Assembly (NCBI RefSeq): GCF_009377195.2
Contig: NZ_VJXX01000001.1
Coordinates: forward strand, 1,364,001-1,428,000
Source: Arthrobacter bussei
GTDB taxonomy: Bacteria > Actinomycetota > Actinomycetes > Actinomycetales > Micrococcaceae
Direction: 5' to 3'
Length of the DNA: 64,000 nt
The notes below the pieces were generated by a model. That model did no database searches, was not told the origin of the DNA, and was given only the letters and a program-made list of their open reading frames with translations. Every line of letters begins with the position of its first letter. Positions within the stretch are counted from its first letter, which is position 1. This document shows, in pieces, positions 23,492-32,202 of this stretch. The translations under genes and the position numbers were made by a program.

Positions 23492-24662
23492 GCTGCCACC
23501 CCGAGTCGTTCGCTGCGCTTCGCTCGATGGCGTGCAGGACCTTCTGGACCCCAAGGGCCTCGTCGAAGGACGGCGAAGGCGCCACGCCGTCGGCGATCGC
23601 CTGCACCAGGTCCACGACCTGGTGCGTGAAGCCGTGCTCGTAGCCGAGGCCATGCCCGGCCGGCCACCAGTTCCCGGTGTAGGGGTGCACGGGTTCGGTG
23701 ACATTGATGGTGCTGAAGCCCGAGGTCTCGGCGGGCTGAGTGCCGTCGTAGAACTCCAGTGAGTTCATGTTCTCGAAGTCGAAGGCGAGCGAACCGAGGC
23801 TGCCGTTGACTTCGAGCCTCATCGAGTTCTTCCTGCCGAGCGCGAAGCGCGTGGCCTCGAACACCCCGATAGCCCCTGAGTCGAAGCGCGCGCTGAAGAC
23901 AGCGGCGTCGTCGACCGTGACTGTTCCGGTGCCCCCGTCACTGGCGCCCTGACCGCCCAGGCCCACGAGGGTCCCGCCGAGGGGACGCTCGTTCACGAAC
24001 GTGGTGAGGAGACCGGAGACCCCCGTGACTCGCAAGCCGGAGACGTACTGCGCGGCGTCGATGCTGTGCGCTCCGATGTCCCCCAGCGCGCCCGAACCAG
24101 ACCTGCTCCTGTCCAGGCGCCAGGTCATCGGCGCAGTCTCATCCGACAGCCAGTCCTGGAGGTACTGGGCGCGGATGTGCCGGATGGTCCCGATCCTCCC
24201 CTGCCCGACGAGCCGCCGGGCGAGGGCGAGAGCCGGAGTGCGGCGATAGGAGAACCCGCACATCGCGAAGACACCCTTCGCCGCGGCGGCCTGCGCTGCC
24301 GCCGCCATGCGCTCCGCCTCCTCGACCGAGTTCGCCAGCGGCTTCTCGCAGAGCACGTGCTTGCCGGCTTCCAACGCCGCGATCGCGATCTCCGCATGCG
24401 TATCCCCGGGGGTGCAGATATCGATCAGGTCGACGTCATCACGATCCACCAGGGCCCGCCAATCCACCTCGGTGTCCGCCCATCCCATCTTCCCGGCCGC
24501 GGCCTTCACGGCACGTCCGTCCCGACCTGCGAGGACGGCGAGCTCGGGGTGAAGAGGCAGGTCGAAAAAGCGGGGCGCGGTGCGCCAGGCATGGGAGTGC
24601 ATCGCTCCCATGAAGGCATAGCCGACCATACCGACCCGCAGGGCGGGCTTGTCTGTGGACAT
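23484..24662 (-). CDS. Gfo/Idh/MocA family oxidoreductase
   Basis: A 392-residue oxidoreductase and first gene of the operon. The NAD(P) fold starts LRVGMVGYAFMGAMHSHAWR, the EKP motif is in EAGKHVLCEKPLANSVEEAERM, and the substrate domain contains CGFSYRRTPALALARRLV and GALGDIGAHSIDAAQYVSG, the G.HxxD signature with the catalytic histidine. ATG codons are also present at 24689, 24686 and 24665; I prefer 24662 or 24665, since AAAGGAA stands 11-14 bases upstream and the family begins there. It overlaps the truncated isomerase gene by eight bases. Probably oxidises a sugar or myo-inositol derivative. No LacI regulator is adjacent. Confidence 0.88.
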   Translation of the reverse strand: MSTDKPALRVGMVGYAFMGAMHSHAWRTAPRFFDLPLHPELAVLAGRDGRAVKAAAGKMGWADTEVDWRALVDRDDVDLIDICTPGDTHAEIAIAALEAGKHVLCEKPLANSVEEAERMAAAAQAAAAKGVFAMCGFSYRRTPALALARRLVGQGRIGTIRHIRAQYLQDWLSDETAPMTWRLDRSRSGSGALGDIGAHSIDAAQYVSGLRVTGVSGLLTTFVNERPLGGTLVGLGGQGASDGGTGTVTVDDAAVFSARFDSGAIGVFEATRFALGRKNSMRLEVNGSLGSLAFDFENMNSLEFYDGTQPAETSGFSTINVTEPVHPYTGNWWPAGHGLGYEHGFTHQVVDLVQAIADGVAPSPSFDEALGVQKVLHAIERSAANDSGWQHV

Positions 24663-24741
24663 CATGAGGCTGGTAGTTCCTTTCATCAAGAGAATCGAGC
24701 AAGAATCTCGCCCTCACCTTATGCAGCGAACGAGTTGCCCG

Positions 24742-24779
24742 GTTTCCCGATCAAAGCAAGATCTTTGACGACGGGAAAC
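24742..24779. promoter_or_regulatory. Inverted repeat upstream of MocA operon
   Basis: GTTTCCCG (24742-24749) and CGGGAAAC (24772-24779) are perfect inverted repeats, and inside them CAAAG (24752-24756) pairs with CTTTG (24763-24767) with small bulges. It lies 80-117 bases before the start of the operon and could be a regulator site or, read from the minus strand, the terminator of the yfbU-like gene. No T-run follows. Confidence 0.4.
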
Positions 24780-24955
24780 GGCCCACCTGCAGCTATCCGC
24801 ATCACAGGTAGCAGTCAGAAGCTTCCACTGGTCGGTCATCAGCAGATGGACGGTGGCAAACGTGGAGGGCCCTGACCGAGACGAAGGAATCACCCCGGCC
24901 GTTCCTCCGGATCCGCGCCCGGGATCCTCACGTCCGCGATGTCGCAATCCATCCA

Positions 24956-25705
24956 TCAACCCCGCTCATCCGGGACGGTCTCCAGGACCTGCCTGATCTG
25001 CTCTTCTGACAAGTGCCAGCGCGTGCCGTCTCTCACTACCTGGCTCCAGAGAGGTTTGAAGGCACGCAGCATGGATCTGTAGGTCGGCACCATCTCGGTA
25101 GGCGAGACGCCGCCCTCCTCCAGGACGACATCAGCTTGTTCGGTCCATCGGTCGTGCTTCACGAGGTATCTGGCGTAGCCGAGCATGCGACTCTCGAGTG
25201 GATGGTTTCCGTCGAAACCACGGAACGTGCCGTAGCGCTCGTCCACCCCGAGGTGCTGCCACCCCCCGTCGAGGGCTCTGGCACTGGCTCCGATGACCCG
25301 GAACATGTCGAAGATGTCCCATACGAGCTCACATTCCGCCTGAGACATCGGAGTGACTATCCCAGCGAACTCCGCCGAATAGTCCCCGACGAATCCGCTT
25401 TCCAGAATCTGGATCGCTTGGACCTCATCGTCCTTGTTGTAGTAGGCCTCTCCGAGGTCTCCCTTCGCTGCCAGAATCAACCGGTGCGCCTGAACGAGCA
25501 TCCTGCGCTCGAAGGGTGATAGATCAGGGTTGTCGACGTCCAGGTCCGACCCATCGCCATCTGCGCCCTCTCGTACTTCGAACTGCATGTTCTCGGCGAG
25601 TTGGTCCCGAATGTAACGACTGAGCGTCACATCGTGCAGCCGCGCTGCTTCTGCAATTCGATCTCGCAGTTCCTCGTCGAGTCGTATCGTGACGGTGGTG
25701 ACCAT
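24956..25705 (-). CDS. YfbU family protein with N-terminal ribbon-helix-helix domain
   Basis: A 249-residue protein from the ATG at 25705, which has GAGAGGAGG five to six bases upstream; the frame stays open to 25846 but without a comparable ribosome site. Residues 1-45 (VTTVTIRLDEELRDRIAEAARLHDVTLSRYIRDQL) are a CopG/Arc-type DNA-binding fold. Residues about 60-249 match E. coli YfbU, with FERRMLVQAHRLILAA, ECELVWDIFDMFRVIGASA, TFRGFDGNHPLESRMLGYARYLV and HLSEEQIRQVLETV. YfbU has no settled function; I recall links to cell death on overproduction. Base composition is markedly less GC-rich than its surroundings, suggesting transfer. No toxin or antitoxin partner is adjacent. Confidence 0.85.
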   Translation of the reverse strand: MVTTVTIRLDEELRDRIAEAARLHDVTLSRYIRDQLAENMQFEVREGADGDGSDLDVDNPDLSPFERRMLVQAHRLILAAKGDLGEAYYNKDDEVQAIQILESGFVGDYSAEFAGIVTPMSQAECELVWDIFDMFRVIGASARALDGGWQHLGVDERYGTFRGFDGNHPLESRMLGYARYLVKHDRWTEQADVVLEEGGVSPTEMVPTYRSMLRAFKPLWSQVVRDGTRWHLSEEQIRQVLETVPDERG

Positions 25706-25878
25706 GCAGGCCTCCTCTCGGGGCAGATACCCTTGCGCGGGTCGGTCGGCACTAACGTGAGTCATGAGGGGTAGATCCTTTGTACGAATATGTGTGCCGG
25801 TGCATCCAACCCCGAATCCGGGACTCAGGCCGTTGTCACACGGCATCCCTTGACGTGGTGAGCGCCAGGACCGGAGAG

Positions 25879-27384
25879 CTACCTGAGGCTGATGGCTGAC
25901 CAGGACACAGGCGGAAGGATCAGGGTGAGCGTCCCTTCGTTGAGAGCGACGCTCCCGAGTGGTGCGAGGCCGACCCGGTTCTGGTCCTCGAACGTGTTCT
26001 TCGCGTAGACGTCGTCATCGTGCAGGGTGAGTGCCTCGGTGATCGTGGTGGCTCCCAGATCGGAAACGTCGATCGAGACGTCGATCGATTCGGTTCGACT
26101 GCGGTTCACGAGGAACACTGCAGACGAGCCGGCCTCCACATCGATTGTTGCAACGGCGTCGACGAGAGGGGCAGGGCCGTAGACGGAAGTCTCGTAGGTG
26201 GCCACCTCGATGATCGGGCGAAGGATCTGGCCTCGGGCCAGGCGTGCCGTGACCGAGAAAGGGAAGAACGTACTCTGACGCCATGCAGCACCACCTGGTT
26301 CGGTCCTGATCGGCGCGATGACGTTGACGAGTTGTGCCAGCGATGCAGAGGTGACTCTGTCGTGGTTCTTGAGCAGGGTGATCAGGAGGTTGCCGAGCAC
26401 GACGGCGTCAGCGACGGAGTACACGTCCTCGAGCTGGCGGGGCGCATAGGTCCACTGGTCATTGACCTGGCCGGACGCTTGATGCTCGTCGAGATACCAG
26501 ATATTCCACTCGTCGAAGGACAGGTTGATGGTCTTGTCGCTGCGCACCTTGTGTTTGACGTGATCAGCGGCGGCGACGACGGCTCGGATGAAGTACTCCA
26601 TGTCCAAGGACGAGGCGAGGTAGGAATCGAGGTCACCACCGCGCTCCTGGTAGTACGCGTGGCAGGAGATGTAGTCCACATGTTCATAGGCGTGTTCGAG
26701 CACGATGCGCTCCCAGTCGCCAAAGGTGGGCATCGAGGACCCGGAGGATCCACAGGCCACGAGTTCCAGGGTCTTGTCCGCCGCTTTCATGGCCTGTGCG
26801 GTCCGGGCAGCGATCTGGCCGTAAGCGTCGGCGCTCATGTACCCGGTTTGCCACGGTCCGTCCATCTCGTTTCCCAGACACCACATGCGTATGTCGTGGG
26901 GCTCCACAGCGCCGTTGGCGATGCGTTGGTCGCTCAGTGCCGTTCCTGCTGGATGGTTGGCGTACTCCAGGAGGTCAAGGGCACTGTCGATCCCACGAGT
27001 CCCGAGGTTCACCGCCATCATCAACTCCGAGCCGGTGAGTTTGCACCAGCGAGCGAACTCGTCGATTCCTACGTGGTTCGACTCCAGAGCATGCCAGGCG
27101 AGGTCGCGGCGTACCGGGCGTTGATCGCGTGGTCCCACACCGTCTTCCCAGCGATAACCCGACACGAAGTTGCCACCCGGGTAACGGATGGTGGTCGATC
27201 CGAGCTCCTTGACGAGCTCGACCACGTCGAGCCGGAACCCGTCCTCATTGGCGGTGGGATGATCAGGCTCGTGAATCCCGCCGTACACACACCGGCCGAG
27301 GTGCTCGACGAACGACCCGAAGATCCTGCGGTTCAGGGGTGCAACGATCGCTGAACGTTCAATACTGATACGGGCATCGGTCAC
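25879..27384 (-). CDS. Alpha-L-arabinofuranosidase, GH51
   Basis: A 501-residue cytoplasmic GH51 enzyme without a signal peptide. The acid/base glutamate is E173 in MWCLGNEMDGPWQTGY and the nucleophile E292 in LSFDEWNIWYLDE, both in the exact family spacing. IFGSFVEHLGRCVYGGIHEPDHP and TTIRYPGGNFVSGYRWEDGVGPR are the opening family blocks, and the C-terminal beta domain follows from about 390. It removes arabinose side groups from arabinoxylan or arabinan oligosaccharides. It is on the same strand as the xylanase, 312 bases after it, and so probably shares the regulon of the upstream transporter genes, perhaps with its own promoter. Confidence 0.95.
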   Translation of the reverse strand: MTDARISIERSAIVAPLNRRIFGSFVEHLGRCVYGGIHEPDHPTANEDGFRLDVVELVKELGSTTIRYPGGNFVSGYRWEDGVGPRDQRPVRRDLAWHALESNHVGIDEFARWCKLTGSELMMAVNLGTRGIDSALDLLEYANHPAGTALSDQRIANGAVEPHDIRMWCLGNEMDGPWQTGYMSADAYGQIAARTAQAMKAADKTLELVACGSSGSSMPTFGDWERIVLEHAYEHVDYISCHAYYQERGGDLDSYLASSLDMEYFIRAVVAAADHVKHKVRSDKTINLSFDEWNIWYLDEHQASGQVNDQWTYAPRQLEDVYSVADAVVLGNLLITLLKNHDRVTSASLAQLVNVIAPIRTEPGGAAWRQSTFFPFSVTARLARGQILRPIIEVATYETSVYGPAPLVDAVATIDVEAGSSAVFLVNRSRTESIDVSIDVSDLGATTITEALTLHDDDVYAKNTFEDQNRVGLAPLGSVALNEGTLTLILPPVSWSAISLR

Positions 27385-27696
27385 AACATGATCCTGTCCA
27401 TCATTACGTCTGAGGAAACTCTTCCCTCAGAGCCCGCGCCCCCCGAGCGGAGACATGCCCGGGGCCTTGGCCCTGGTGTGGAACACGGAACTGCTCGGCA
27501 TCGCTCCTCCTGAGCGAAGCGTTCCTCCATCGCCGTCATCGCCTTCATGCACAACACCTCGCAGGACGTAGGGGCGGTGTGAGGATCGCCTGGACCCACC
27601 ACCGGTCCGAGGAATGACGAGGTCGACCGCGTTCCGGGCCGTGTGACGAGTTGCCGGGTGCAGGTGGTTGTGGTCCGGTTGGCGCGACGATCGGAG
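27385..27696. other. Intergenic region between GH10 and GH51 genes
   Basis: No gene is recognised in these 312 bases. A hairpin with arms CTGAGG (27410-27415) and CCTCAG (27425-27430), extendable by AA/TT across a bulged C, stands 26-46 bases before the GH51 start and could be an attenuator or RNA processing site. No clear promoter pair or LacI-type palindrome was seen for GH51. Confidence 0.45.
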
Positions 27697-28953
27697 TCAG
27701 CACAATCGGATCGCGTCCGTCTCACGACCCCGGGAGAGCGAGACGGGGGCGCTCCGCCCGTCGCGCGTGATCACGTAATCACCGAAGAACCCTGCGATCG
27801 ACACCTGTCCGTCATGATTCGTGCGCATCGATGTTCGAGGCAGCCACCATTCGTCCTTGATCAGCGACCGCAGTGCATGGAACGAGGGTTTCGGCGTGCC
27901 GTCGGCACGGACCATTCCGCCCGGTGCGCCGAGCCATGCTCCGTCGTCGGTGAACCCCCAGTAGGTGATGGCGTGCACCGCTGGGTGACCCACGAGCGAA
28001 CGATAGTGGCGGACGATCTCATCGGCTTGCCTGGCCTCTCCACCGGGTGTCGATGGCCAGGAGGGGATCTGATAGTCGTTGAGGTCGACGATCTCCGGTG
28101 GCATGAGGTCCCCCGACAGCAACGTGGTCTCCGTCAGATGGAGGGGCAGCCCGAAGCGGGCGAACCGGTCGACCATCGCGAGCATGGTCTCTTCTCCCCA
28201 GTACCCCTGATGCATGTGCGTCTGCAGGCCGATCGCGTCTACGGCGATCCCTGCTTCGAGCACGCCCTCGATCAGGGCTTCGTAGTCCGTCGACAGGTCG
28301 AAGTCATTCAGGACGAGAGTTGCCGACGGGTTGGCGGCGCGAGCTTCCTCGAACGCGAGCTGAATCATGGGCACGCGGCCGATGCTCTGCGCGAGCCGGG
28401 TGATGCCGTTGTCCTCTGCGGTGAAGACGGGCATGATCACGACCTCGTTGATGGCGTCCCACGTGTCGATCACCCCTGAGAAGTTGGTGACCTCGCGTCG
28501 GATCCTCTCGCGTTGCAACCGCTCGATCTCCGCGACCGGTAGACCGGTGAGCCACTCGGGCGCGAGTGTGTGCCAGGTCAGCGGGTGCCCCTTCACCGTC
28601 ACGCCGTGCTCAGCGAACCACGAGGCGGCCCGCAGCAGTCTTTGAGTGTCGGGCTTGCCGCGGGTCGGCTCGAATCCCCGCCAGTAGAACGGAAGGGTCG
28701 CAGTGTTGAAGAGGTCCAGCCACATCGTCCCGAGCTCCGGCAGGCCGTCGAGCTGCGCCCCGCCGGGAACGGGCTCCGCCGCGGTGTCCTGCGCGGTCTC
28801 ACCATTGGCCAGCGGGATGAAGTCGAAACCGATGTTGCCGAAGGCGAACTCGTGACTCTGCTGTTCCACGGTGACATGTGCGTTGCGCACAGGGTCGCCG
28901 ACGGCGTCCAGCACCCTGATCTGCATGGTTCCCCGGCGGTGATCGACACTCAT
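27697..28953 (-). CDS. Endo-1,4-beta-xylanase, GH10, cytoplasmic
   Basis: A 418-residue GH10 enzyme. The first 50 residues form a small beta domain (MQIRVLDAVGDPVRNAHVTVEQQSHEFAFG), then the catalytic barrel with TVKGHPLTWH, the acid/base E170 in VIDTWDAINEVV and the nucleophile E275 in LHLTETTL. The usual DVVNE and ITELD are changed to DAINE and LTETT, as in a divergent intracellular branch. No signal peptide is present. It would cut imported xylo-oligosaccharides rather than polymer xylan. The ATG overlaps the GH3 stop (ATGA), so it is co-translated with GH3 behind the ABC transporter. Some members of this branch may act on other beta-glycosides. Confidence 0.88.
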   Translation of the reverse strand: MSVDHRRGTMQIRVLDAVGDPVRNAHVTVEQQSHEFAFGNIGFDFIPLANGETAQDTAAEPVPGGAQLDGLPELGTMWLDLFNTATLPFYWRGFEPTRGKPDTQRLLRAASWFAEHGVTVKGHPLTWHTLAPEWLTGLPVAEIERLQRERIRREVTNFSGVIDTWDAINEVVIMPVFTAEDNGITRLAQSIGRVPMIQLAFEEARAANPSATLVLNDFDLSTDYEALIEGVLEAGIAVDAIGLQTHMHQGYWGEETMLAMVDRFARFGLPLHLTETTLLSGDLMPPEIVDLNDYQIPSWPSTPGGEARQADEIVRHYRSLVGHPAVHAITYWGFTDDGAWLGAPGGMVRADGTPKPSFHALRSLIKDEWWLPRTSMRTNHDGQVSIAGFFGDYVITRDGRSAPVSLSRGRETDAIRLC

Positions 28954-31322
28954 GAGGCGCTGCGTGCAATCTCGGTGAAGCTCGGGTGGAAGACCCGGTC
29001 GAAGCCGACGACGCGGGCTTCACCGGCGAGCTGCACCGAGTGCGTGATCCGCAGATCGGTGCTCGATGCCCCGAGAGCAAGGACGATCTCCCCCGGTTCG
29101 ACGACCCGCTGGCCGTTCCTGCCCGTGAAGCTGGTGACATCTGCGGGGACGTGTATCGAGAGTTCGACGGATTCGCCCGGGTTCAGGTCGACGCGCTGAA
29201 ATCCGACGAGACGCTGCACCGGGCGCACCACTGACGCGACCGGATCGTGGACGTAGATCTGGACTGTCTCCGTCCCGGAGCGGTCCCCGGTATTGCTGAG
29301 ACGGAGGCCGAGGGTCGCCGTGCCGTCGACTCCGACCGTGTTCGGTCCGTGCTGGCCGGCACTCCAGTCGAAGGTCGTGTAGCCCATCCCGTGCCCGAAC
29401 GCGAAGGCTGCGGTCGGGTCGATGCTGGACACGTCGTTGGAGCGCGCAAGGGGAGCGGCCAGATAGGTGGACGGTTGCGTTCCCTCCGAGGCCGGGATGC
29501 TGACGGGCAGGCGTCCGCTCGGATTGACCCGGCCGGAGAGGATGCCGGCGAGTGCTCCGGTTCCTTCTTCTCCTGCGAAGAACGCCTGCACGATCGCACC
29601 GGCGCCCGTGACAGCGGATCCGAGCGCGTACGGTCGTCCGGCGAGCAGCGTGACGACTGCAGGAGTCGATGTCGCCAGCACGGCGTCGAGAAGGTCCTGC
29701 TGGGCTCCGGGTAGACGGAGCGACTCGACGTCGCACCCCTCACCGCTCGTCCCGCGGCCGAAAAGCCCGGCCCGGTCACCGAGGGCGACGATGACGACGT
29801 CGGCCCGCGTTGCAGCCTCCACGGCTGCTGCGATCCCTGCGGTCTCTCCTCCGTCGATCGTCGTGCCTGGCACGTACTCGATGTCAGCTTCGGGAAACTC
29901 GATGCGGAGGCTGGCCAACAGTGTCGGTAGTTCGATGCCGAGGGGCGTGTCGGGATGCTGCACGCCGACATGCGCGGGGAACGAGTAGCAGCCGAGCACG
30001 GCGAAGGGGTCGTCGGTCGTCGGCCCGACGACGGCGATCCGGCGGGGAGCGGCGAGCGGAAGGGTCCCGTCATTGCTCACCAGCACGATGGATTGCTCGG
30101 CGATCTCGCGGGCGACCGTCCGATTGCCGGCGTTGTCCAGGTCGATGGTGCCGCGGATGCCGTCCGCCGTGTCCACGTCGACGTCCCGCAACGCTTCGGG
30201 GGTCGCATCCCAGTCCGGATCGAGCAGCCCCAGTTCGACCTTCTGGCGCAGCACGCGCCGGAGCGCGCGATCGACGACCGACTCGGGCAGCTCGCCCGAC
30301 CGGACCGCTTCAGCCAGCGGTGCGCCGAAAGTCTTCACAGTCGGCAGTTCGACGTCAACGCCCGCAGTGAGCGCGAGAGCGGCGGCCTCGCCCCACGACC
30401 CTGCGACGCCGTGCAGCATTTTCAGGAAGGCGATCCCGAAGTAGTCGGCCACGACCGTGCCGTCGAAACCCCAGGCGTCGCGCAGGACCCCGGTGAGCAG
30501 CGACTCGTCCGCCGCCGATGGCACACCGTCCATGTCGGTATAGGAGTGCATGACCGAACGCGGCTTGCCCTCCCTCATGACCATCTCGAACGGGACGAGC
30601 AGGACATCGGCGAGTTCACGCGGCCCGACCGACACCGGCGCGAGGTTGCGGCCGGCCTTCGACGCCGAGTATCCGACGAAGTGCTTGAGCGTTGCGACGA
30701 TCCCTGCGGACTCGAGGCCCCGGACGTACGCCGTTCCCATGGCGCCGATGAGGTACGGGTCCTCCCCGATCGTCTCCTCCACGCGGCCCCAACGGGCATC
30801 CCGCACGACGTCGAGCACCGGGGCGAGGCCCTGGTGGATGCCGACCGAGCGCATGTCGGAACCGATGCGGCGCGACATCCGCTCGATGAGCCCCGGGTTG
30901 AACGAGGCCCCCCAGGCGAGGGGCACCGGATAGGCGGTCGCCCCCCAGGTGGCGAAGCCGGCGAGGCACTCTTCGTGCGCGACAGCCGGGATGCCGAACC
31001 GGTTGGATGCTGCGATCCGACGCTGGCTGCGGAGGAGGGACAGCGCTCCGAGTGCCGGGTCGACCGGAGCCGAGCCGAACGGCCGAGTCAACTGGCCGAG
31101 CCCGTTCGGTAGGAGAGCGTCGAGGTCGATGACGTCGTCCATGTCGTTCTGATGGGGTGCAACGTCTCCGCCCTCGGTGGACGCTCCGACCCAGACGCCG
31201 AACAGCTGGGCGATCTTCTCCTCGAGCGTGAGCTCGGTCAGGAGTGCTTCGGCACGGTCGGAAGCAGATGCGGTCACGTCGTGCCATGCCGGCATGGTCG
31301 TCGTGGATGTCGTGGTGCTCAA
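28950..31322 (-). CDS. Beta-xylosidase/beta-glucosidase, GH3
   Basis: A GH3 enzyme of about 790 residues. The barrel domain starts WHDVTASASDRAEALLTELTLEEKIAQLFG; KH in TLKHFVGYS and the nucleophile aspartate in GFDGTVVADYFGIAFL are present; the alpha/beta sandwich has IAVVGPTTDDPFAVLGCY and DVVIVALGDRAGLFGRGTSGEGCDVESL, and a fibronectin-III-like domain ends the protein (TETVQIYVHDP). It would release xylose or glucose from the non-reducing end of imported oligosaccharides. The start is uncertain: a TTG at 31322 has AGGA five bases upstream and follows the permease stop at once; an ATG at 31295 lacks a ribosome site. No signal peptide. Fourth gene of the operon. Confidence 0.92.
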   Translation of the reverse strand: MSTTTSTTTMPAWHDVTASASDRAEALLTELTLEEKIAQLFGVWVGASTEGGDVAPHQNDMDDVIDLDALLPNGLGQLTRPFGSAPVDPALGALSLLRSQRRIAASNRFGIPAVAHEECLAGFATWGATAYPVPLAWGASFNPGLIERMSRRIGSDMRSVGIHQGLAPVLDVVRDARWGRVEETIGEDPYLIGAMGTAYVRGLESAGIVATLKHFVGYSASKAGRNLAPVSVGPRELADVLLVPFEMVMREGKPRSVMHSYTDMDGVPSAADESLLTGVLRDAWGFDGTVVADYFGIAFLKMLHGVAGSWGEAAALALTAGVDVELPTVKTFGAPLAEAVRSGELPESVVDRALRRVLRQKVELGLLDPDWDATPEALRDVDVDTADGIRGTIDLDNAGNRTVAREIAEQSIVLVSNDGTLPLAAPRRIAVVGPTTDDPFAVLGCYSFPAHVGVQHPDTPLGIELPTLLASLRIEFPEADIEYVPGTTIDGGETAGIAAAVEAATRADVVIVALGDRAGLFGRGTSGEGCDVESLRLPGAQQDLLDAVLATSTPAVVTLLAGRPYALGSAVTGAGAIVQAFFAGEEGTGALAGILSGRVNPSGRLPVSIPASEGTQPSTYLAAPLARSNDVSSIDPTAAFAFGHGMGYTTFDWSAGQHGPNTVGVDGTATLGLRLSNTGDRSGTETVQIYVHDPVASVVRPVQRLVGFQRVDLNPGESVELSIHVPADVTSFTGRNGQRVVEPGEIVLALGASSTDLRITHSVQLAGEARVVGFDRVFHPSFTEIARSAS

Positions 31323-31329
31323 GGGGGTC

Positions 31330-32202
31330 CTAACCTTTGACGGCGCCGGTAAGTCCACCGACGATGCGACGCTCGAACAGCGTGAAGAATATGAGTGCCG
31401 GAATCATGGACAGGGAGGTGAAGGCGAGAACCTTCGCCGTGTCCACCGAATACTGCGACGCGAACGCCTGGACGCCGAGCGGCAGGGTGTACGTCGCCTG
31501 GTCACCGAGGATGAACAGCGGCAGGAGATAGCTGTTCCAGCTCGCTACGAACGCAAGGATGCCCGTCGTCACCACGCCCGGCAGCGACAGGGGAACGACC
31601 ATCCGGAAGAAGAAGCCCAGCCGGCTGGTCCCGTCGATCGACGCCGCCTCTTCGATCTCATCGGGGATGGCCTTGAGGAACGGCACCAGGATGATGATCG
31701 TCACCGGCAAGCCGAAGGCGATCTGCGGGAGTATCACGCCGGCGAGGCTGTTCATCAGGCCCAGTTCCCTGACGAGGATGTAGAGCGGCGTGATCGCCAC
31801 GGTCATCGGGAACATGAGCCCGGCAGCGAACAGTGAGTACATGGCCCCGCGGCCGGCGAACCTGTACCGCGCGAGGACGAAGCTCGCCATCAGGCCGAGC
31901 ACCACCACACCGATGGTCGTAGCGAGCCCGGCAATCGCCGAGTTGCCGACCTGCTGCCAGAAGGTCCGGCTCGCGAGCACCTCCGCGTAGTTGTCGAAAT
32001 TCCACGGATCCGGGAACCCGGCGGGCGAATTGGTGATCTGCGAGTTGTCACGGAACCCACCGAGGATGATGTAGACGACAGGTCCGAGACAGAGTGCGAT
32101 GAAGACGAAGGCGATGAAATATGTCGCCGGGCTCCCCCACTCCTGGCGGTCACTCGGCGGACGCTTCTTGTGCAGGCGTGGTGGACCTTCGAGAACAGCC
32201 AT
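31330..32202 (-). CDS. Carbohydrate ABC transporter permease (MalG type)
   Basis: A 290-residue inner permease with six membrane segments, from TYFIAFVFIALCLGPVVYIILGG to the final LIFFTLFERRIVGGLTGAVKG, a typical CUT1-family ending. The cytoplasmic EAA loop is EEAASIDGTSRLGFFFRMVVPLSLPG (about residue 190), where the ATPase docks. The ATG at 32202 overlaps the stop of the first permease gene by one base (TGATG). Together with the binding protein and the first permease it forms an oligosaccharide importer; no ATPase is encoded here, so a shared MsiK-type ATPase is presumably used, as is usual in actinobacteria. Confidence 0.95.
   Translation of the reverse strand: MAVLEGPPRLHKKRPPSDRQEWGSPATYFIAFVFIALCLGPVVYIILGGFRDNSQITNSPAGFPDPWNFDNYAEVLASRTFWQQVGNSAIAGLATTIGVVVLGLMASFVLARYRFAGRGAMYSLFAAGLMFPMTVAITPLYILVRELGLMNSLAGVILPQIAFGLPVTIIILVPFLKAIPDEIEEAASIDGTSRLGFFFRMVVPLSLPGVVTTGILAFVASWNSYLLPLFILGDQATYTLPLGVQAFASQYSVDTAKVLAFTSLSMIPALIFFTLFERRIVGGLTGAVKG

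Noticed and set aside
25706..25846. Longer N-terminus for the YfbU-family protein
   Set aside because: The ATG at 25705 has a near-perfect GAGAGGAGG ribosome site and begins the RHH domain; the upstream codons resemble no domain.
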